Source: Echinococcus granulosus
Taxonomy: Eukaryota > Platyhelminthes > Cestoda > Cyclophyllidea > Taeniidae
Direction of reading: 5' to 3'
DNA: 64,000 nucleotides
Assembly: GCF_000524195.1 (NCBI RefSeq)
Contig: NW_020170428.1
Location: 244,007-308,006, forward strand
A program made the translations under genes and the position numbers. The notes beneath the pieces are model-generated. The model had not been told where the DNA came from, made no database searches, and saw only the letters and a program-made list of their open reading frames with translations. Shown here one piece after another: positions 59,985-64,000 of the stretch. The stretch's first letter is position 1; each line of letters begins with the position of its first letter.

Positions 59985-62474
59985 ATGCCACCCAAGGGGA
60001 AGAAGGCACCTTTAAAGACTAATGTTCCAGCTTTCAAGGAGGAGGAAGTACCTTTAACTGCCGTAATTATTGCTGAGGATGTGGCGGAGAGGTTTGAACC
60101 AATCACTAAGTGGGTACCTCATTCGTTACTACCCCTTGCTAATGTCCCCCTCCTCCACATTTCCATCTCCTGCCTGATCAGAGATGGTTTTCGAAACATT
60201 ATAATCTACGCGTGCCGTGACGCCCAAAAAATACAGAAATTCGTCGACGCAAGCTGCTACACCAGACGTTTCCCCCTTTTGAAAATCGTAGTTTTCAATG
60301 GCAATGGCAGTCGATGTTTGGGCGAAGCAATGCGTGATATTGAGTGCAATCAGCTGCTTCGAGGGGTTGAAGAATTTGTCTGTCTTCCTGCCGACCTTGT
60401 TTCTGATGTTTCTTTGATCGCTCTTCTTAATGATTTCAAGGAGCGTCGGAAGAAATCCAGTTCGCTGGCAATCGATCTCATTTATACCACACTGCCGCCC
60501 TTCTCATCCCCAGAAGATGTACGTTGCACCGTTGTTCACACAAGTCCTGACATGAAAGTAATACAGGTGTCTCGTCACAACCGTGAAATGCCTGCGATTT
60601 TTGCTACTGAGGCTGTTTTTGCTGCGGCCAAAGCGAAAAACGTAATCTCTATCCGATCCGACCTACTCGACACTCGTGTTCTCATCTGTAGTTCCCACAT
60701 TCCCCCTCTCTTTCAGGTTGGTTTAATTACTTCAAGGTGGAGGAACGCGATTGTCTTTCGTTGGGAGTTCTTGTTTTTTATTCTTCTAGGATAACTTCGA
60801 CTATGATTCAGTTGACGATCTCGTCAATGGGATGATAACCAACGAGGAAATCATGGGATACACCGTGAATATTCAATTCGCACCCTCTTCTCAAATAATC
60901 GTCCCCGTTGCACCGTGTTTCAGCTACCTCTTACGTGTTACACCCCACTTTCTTACCCGTTTGGGTAGCAGCCGAGTACACCCACCCAACTACCTCGTCA
61001 TGGAACCTTTTTCGCGGTTGTTAGAAGGTGTGGAATACGCAGCAACAACCACCAGTCCCCTAGCCATTGCACCAACGTGTTTCGTATCGCGCAGCGCAGA
61101 CATTGATCCTAAAGCGAGCTTAATTGGTGCCTGTTTGGTCGGAGAGTACTGTTGCCTGGAGCGTGGTGTTGTGCTTACTGATACCGTCTTGGGTGACAAC
61201 TGTACGGTGGGAAAGAATTCACACCTCAGTGGGGTGGTTGCCCTTTCTGATGTCCATATCGGTGCTAACGTCCGCTTAAATCAGTCTTGGCTCTGTTCCG
61301 GAGCCTGTATTCACGACAAAGTTCATTTGGGACCTCGTTGTTTTGTCGGCGTACCGAGGGAAGGGGCCAAAAGGGTGGACAATGGGCATTCTGGACGTAT
61401 GTGCATCGAAGCAGAGCCTGAAATCAACCTCCCTCCTGAGAGTATTATTGTCGCATCTGAAGAGGGTGAAGAACGCGACTGGACAGTTATTAAACGCGTG
61501 GAAGTTTCTCGAACTGAGGTAGGTATACGCCCTAAATGTTTATTTTAATTTCTAAAGGAGCAATCTGGTGCTTTTGTACTTACAGCATGGGAAATGAAGG
61601 CAACGTGCATTAGTGAGTGCGCTATTACGCTCTGAAACAGGGAGGAATGGGACACGAGCTATCCCTTCACTTGCACTTGTAGGTGTCATTTATGGAAGAG
61701 GACGGGGATGAAGTTGTTGCGGATTCGGACGCAGGAAGCGTGGGTTACAAGGATGTGACGCTTTGGCGAGCCAACTGGGGGCAGGTGTCGGTCTCCTCAC
61801 AGCTTGATGACAGCGAAACCAGCTTTTCACGGCTGCGAAGCTCTGGTGTAGTCAGTGCCGATCCAGAAAGCGAGGCTGGCGTTGGAGGCGCCAGTGCTAA
61901 TCTCGACGTTTGCGGTGCTCGTGGTGGCGAGCCAGAAGACACAGATGACGAGTTCCTCATTCAGGAGTTACAGAAGACCCTCAGTCGTAGCCTGGAGTTG
62001 AAACAGCCGTCCGATGTAGTGATGCTGGAGGTGAATTCCCTCAAACACGCCTACAATATTTCCTTGGAGGATCTGGCCTTCCTGTTTGTGAAGGCCCTTC
62101 TTGCCTTGACATCGTCGTCAACACAGGGGAGTGATCCTGCCGCCTTCGCGATCGCTTTCAAGAGAATTCTTGCTCACTTTGCTTCGGTGCTTGAAAAGTA
62201 CGTCTCCAGTTCGACGGAATGTGCGTCCTACTGTTTGCAAGCGGTTGAGGACCAGGCCTGCTATCAACCCGTTGTAATGGAAGCTGCAAGGTGGTTGCTT
62301 CCCTGTCTCTATGACGTCGACTTGGTGTCGGAGGAGGTAGTTAGGGAGTGGGTGGTATCGTCACCGCTTTTGTTAGACGATGAACTGGCTTCTGGCTGTC
62401 GAAAGTTAAGAGAGAGCATTAAGCCATTTATGGATTGGTTGGACGAAGCTGAGGAGGAAGACGACGAAGACTAG
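59985..62474 (+). CDS. EIF2B5: Translation initiation factor eIF2B epsilon subunit
   Basis: eIF2B epsilon carries the catalytic guanine-exchange domain that recycles eIF2-GDP to eIF2-GTP and is the target of the integrated stress response. Three exons (59985-60716, 60790-61518, 61683-62474) join in phase to 750 residues (human 721). The N-terminus is a basic tail then a nucleotidyltransferase-like domain (TAVIIAEDVAERFEPITKW, LLPLANVPLLH). The middle is a left-handed beta-helix of hexapeptide repeats (ASLIGACLVGEYCCLERGVV, DNCTVGKNSHLSGVV). The C-terminus is the W2/HEAT domain (LEVNSLKHAYNISLEDLAFL, FMDWLDEAEEEDDED) with the usual acidic end that docks eIF2 beta. A linker of about 70 acidic and serine-rich residues lies between. 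Exon 3 begins right after the acceptor at 61681-61682. Confidence 0.95.
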
Positions 62475-63789
62475 TGTCCATTACAATCCTACTTTCATTG
62501 TCCACCAAAAGAATTGGGGATAGGAAGTATTTTGTAATTGTTATACATATACATACTCATCATTGGCTTTGACCTAGTGGATAAATACCTTTTTTGGGGA
62601 CGTGGAAAATGGTAAGCTGGTACCGTGGGTAATGAGGCGGTAACTGCCCGAATTTCGCTGAAGTCAATCGTGTTCCATGTGTCAACTAGCAGTAAAGGGC
62701 TTCCAGTTTACTCTCAATCCTAGCCGGCACGTATTCCTCAATTCAGATTAATGGGATGGCCAGAATTTCAGAAATCTGAGCCTCCTCTTTTTGACACCGG
62801 TAATATGAGGAGAGCTCTAAAATTGAATGGGCATTTTGATGCCTCTGGTCATTGGTGAGGGATGCTCCCCCGAGATCACTATGTGTGGAAGCGGGTGGCA
62901 AGTGTCTCCCACTGCCGGTAATAGGCGCACATGTCACGTATCAGTCCGGCCTTCTCTCGTCAGGATGGTTAAGACGATGGTAATGTGTGTGTGTGTGAGC
63001 GTTGCTTCTTGAGGACGCAGGCGTGAAGTCCAACCGCAATCTTTTCTTGTTCACGGAAGCCACCGGGTAGAGTGTGCTACAGTAATGCGATTCTATCGCA
63101 TTGGCATGCTTGAATATTGTGAGCATTCTATAGGGCTTGTCACGGGGCATGCATTTCTCCAACGCGGCTTCGTGAATATTCTGCAGCCGATTACCTTTAC
63201 TGCCTAATAACCGGTGGTGTCCTCGTCAGTGGGGTGGTAGGTGTTAGCTGAGCAGCAAAATGTCGCTTTCACCAGTTGATTGGGATAGGCCGCTGCGGCT
63301 TCTGATGCAAATTATGTTGCTGACCTTTTGTAGTTTGTGGCAGTTTGTGTTGATCCGTCATCAGTACAGTGACCTTCATTGTGCTATTCACTGATTGCTA
63401 GTTTTCCACCCTTTTCCGTTGATCAGGGTTGATTTGGCTTGAGTTTGTCTTCTCACCTAGCCAAGTTACCTCGGTTAGAAAGACGCATTGGAGGCGGTGT
63501 GGTATGCCGTGGTACAAGTTTGATGAGTCACGAGAGAGTGTGGAACATTTAATTGCGCGACCTGAGTGGCAAATTAAAGTGGTTTGAGGCTAAGGTTCCA
63601 GGGGCAACTTTCAGTTCTGCATAGCGTATTTGATGTCAATACGTTTGGGTTGTACAACGTGTGAACGATGATGCATGGAGGGCAACGACCTGGAGCATGA
63701 CAGGAATTCTGCAGTCCAAAACCAAGAAGCAGTAGGATGTGATGCGTTAGATGTGCACGGATGCGTGAAACGGTGGATCCATGCAACGT
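62475..63789. other. 3' flank of eIF2B epsilon gene
   Basis: No supported gene. A short (TG)n run is at 62984-62997. The rest is unstructured, with scattered stops in all frames. Confidence 0.4.
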
Positions 63790-63972
63790 TCAGCTTAGCG
63801 GCTTGCCATCTTCACAGAGCAGCTGATTCAGGGTTACCCACTCCTCCCTTTTAATCCGGTGGATAACCTCGACGGTCTTGAGAATACACCATGTGACAAA
63901 TGAAAAGCATGAATTAACGCCAAATACCTCAAAAAAAAGGGGGGTTAGAAAAACACCTATCAGGACCTCCAC
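63790..63972 (-). CDS. Possible 3'-terminal exon of an unrecognised gene
   Basis: A minus-strand frame ends TVEVIHRIKREEWVTLNQLL, CEDGKPLS, stop. The last 30 residues look like a real amphipathic protein tail, and an acceptor-like TTCTCAAG stands before TVEVIH. The upstream part is hydrophobic and may be intron. The rest of any gene lies beyond the window, so the family is unknown. Confidence 0.3.
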   Translation of the reverse strand: MEVLIGVFLTPLFFEVFGVNSCFSFVTWCILKTVEVIHRIKREEWVTLNQLLCEDGKPLS

Positions 63973-64000
63973 TGCGCACTATTTCAACCATTCCGTCATT

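Overview
This is eukaryotic, intron-rich genomic DNA from an invertebrate. The best guess is a parasitic flatworm, probably a cestode (tapeworm). The clues are many very short introns (29 to 45 bases, e.g. in STEEP1, DDX23 and the kelch gene) beside a few kilobase-long ones, about 43 % GC, and metazoan housekeeping and signalling genes with strongly diverged linkers. The species cannot be fixed from the sequence alone. There is no operon, CRISPR array, rRNA gene or recognisable tRNA.

Layout. 1-2127 (-): BTB-BACK-kelch protein, cut by the left edge. 3927-7517 (+): glycerophosphodiester phosphodiesterase of the GDPD1 type. 8076-9255 (+): STEEP1/CXorf56 homologue. 11361-27446 (-): one 16-kb gene for a class II phosphoinositide 3-kinase (PI3K-C2). 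28385-32016 (+): DDX23/PRP28 spliceosomal helicase, divergent from the PI3K gene. 34677-40046 (-): NT5DC2/3-like HAD nucleotidase. 40625 to about 41642 (-): unknown proline/serine-rich protein. 42746-43701 (-): small protein with two FAR1/FLYWCH-like zinc modules. 45419-57102 (-): TAO-type Ste20 kinase. 59985-62474 (+): eIF2B epsilon. A possible minus-strand exon sits at the right edge.

The genes are not one pathway. They cover lipid signalling (GDPD, PI3K-C2), kinase signalling (TAO), mRNA splicing (DDX23, possibly STEEP1), translation initiation (eIF2B epsilon), ubiquitin ligase adaptors (kelch) and nucleotide or phosphate metabolism (NT5DC).

The most unusual structure is a recurring pattern of local inverted duplication. 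The PI3K-C2 gene carries, in one of its own introns, an inverted and still open copy of its Ras-binding-domain exon with plausible splice sites (19654-19825 on +, source exon 24976-25349 on -). The NT5DC gene carries a decayed inverted copy of its 3' exons in an upstream intron (about 36510-36790 on +). A third imperfect inverted repeat, with no recognised coding content, lies between DDX23 and NT5DC. In both genes the arms bracket internal exons, so the pre-mRNAs could fold back on themselves. Other points of interest are a three-copy dispersed element with a TATATATATTC core, a GC-AG intron in TAO, a 29-base intron in DDX23, non-canonical kinase motifs in the PI3K, and the double zinc-module protein.
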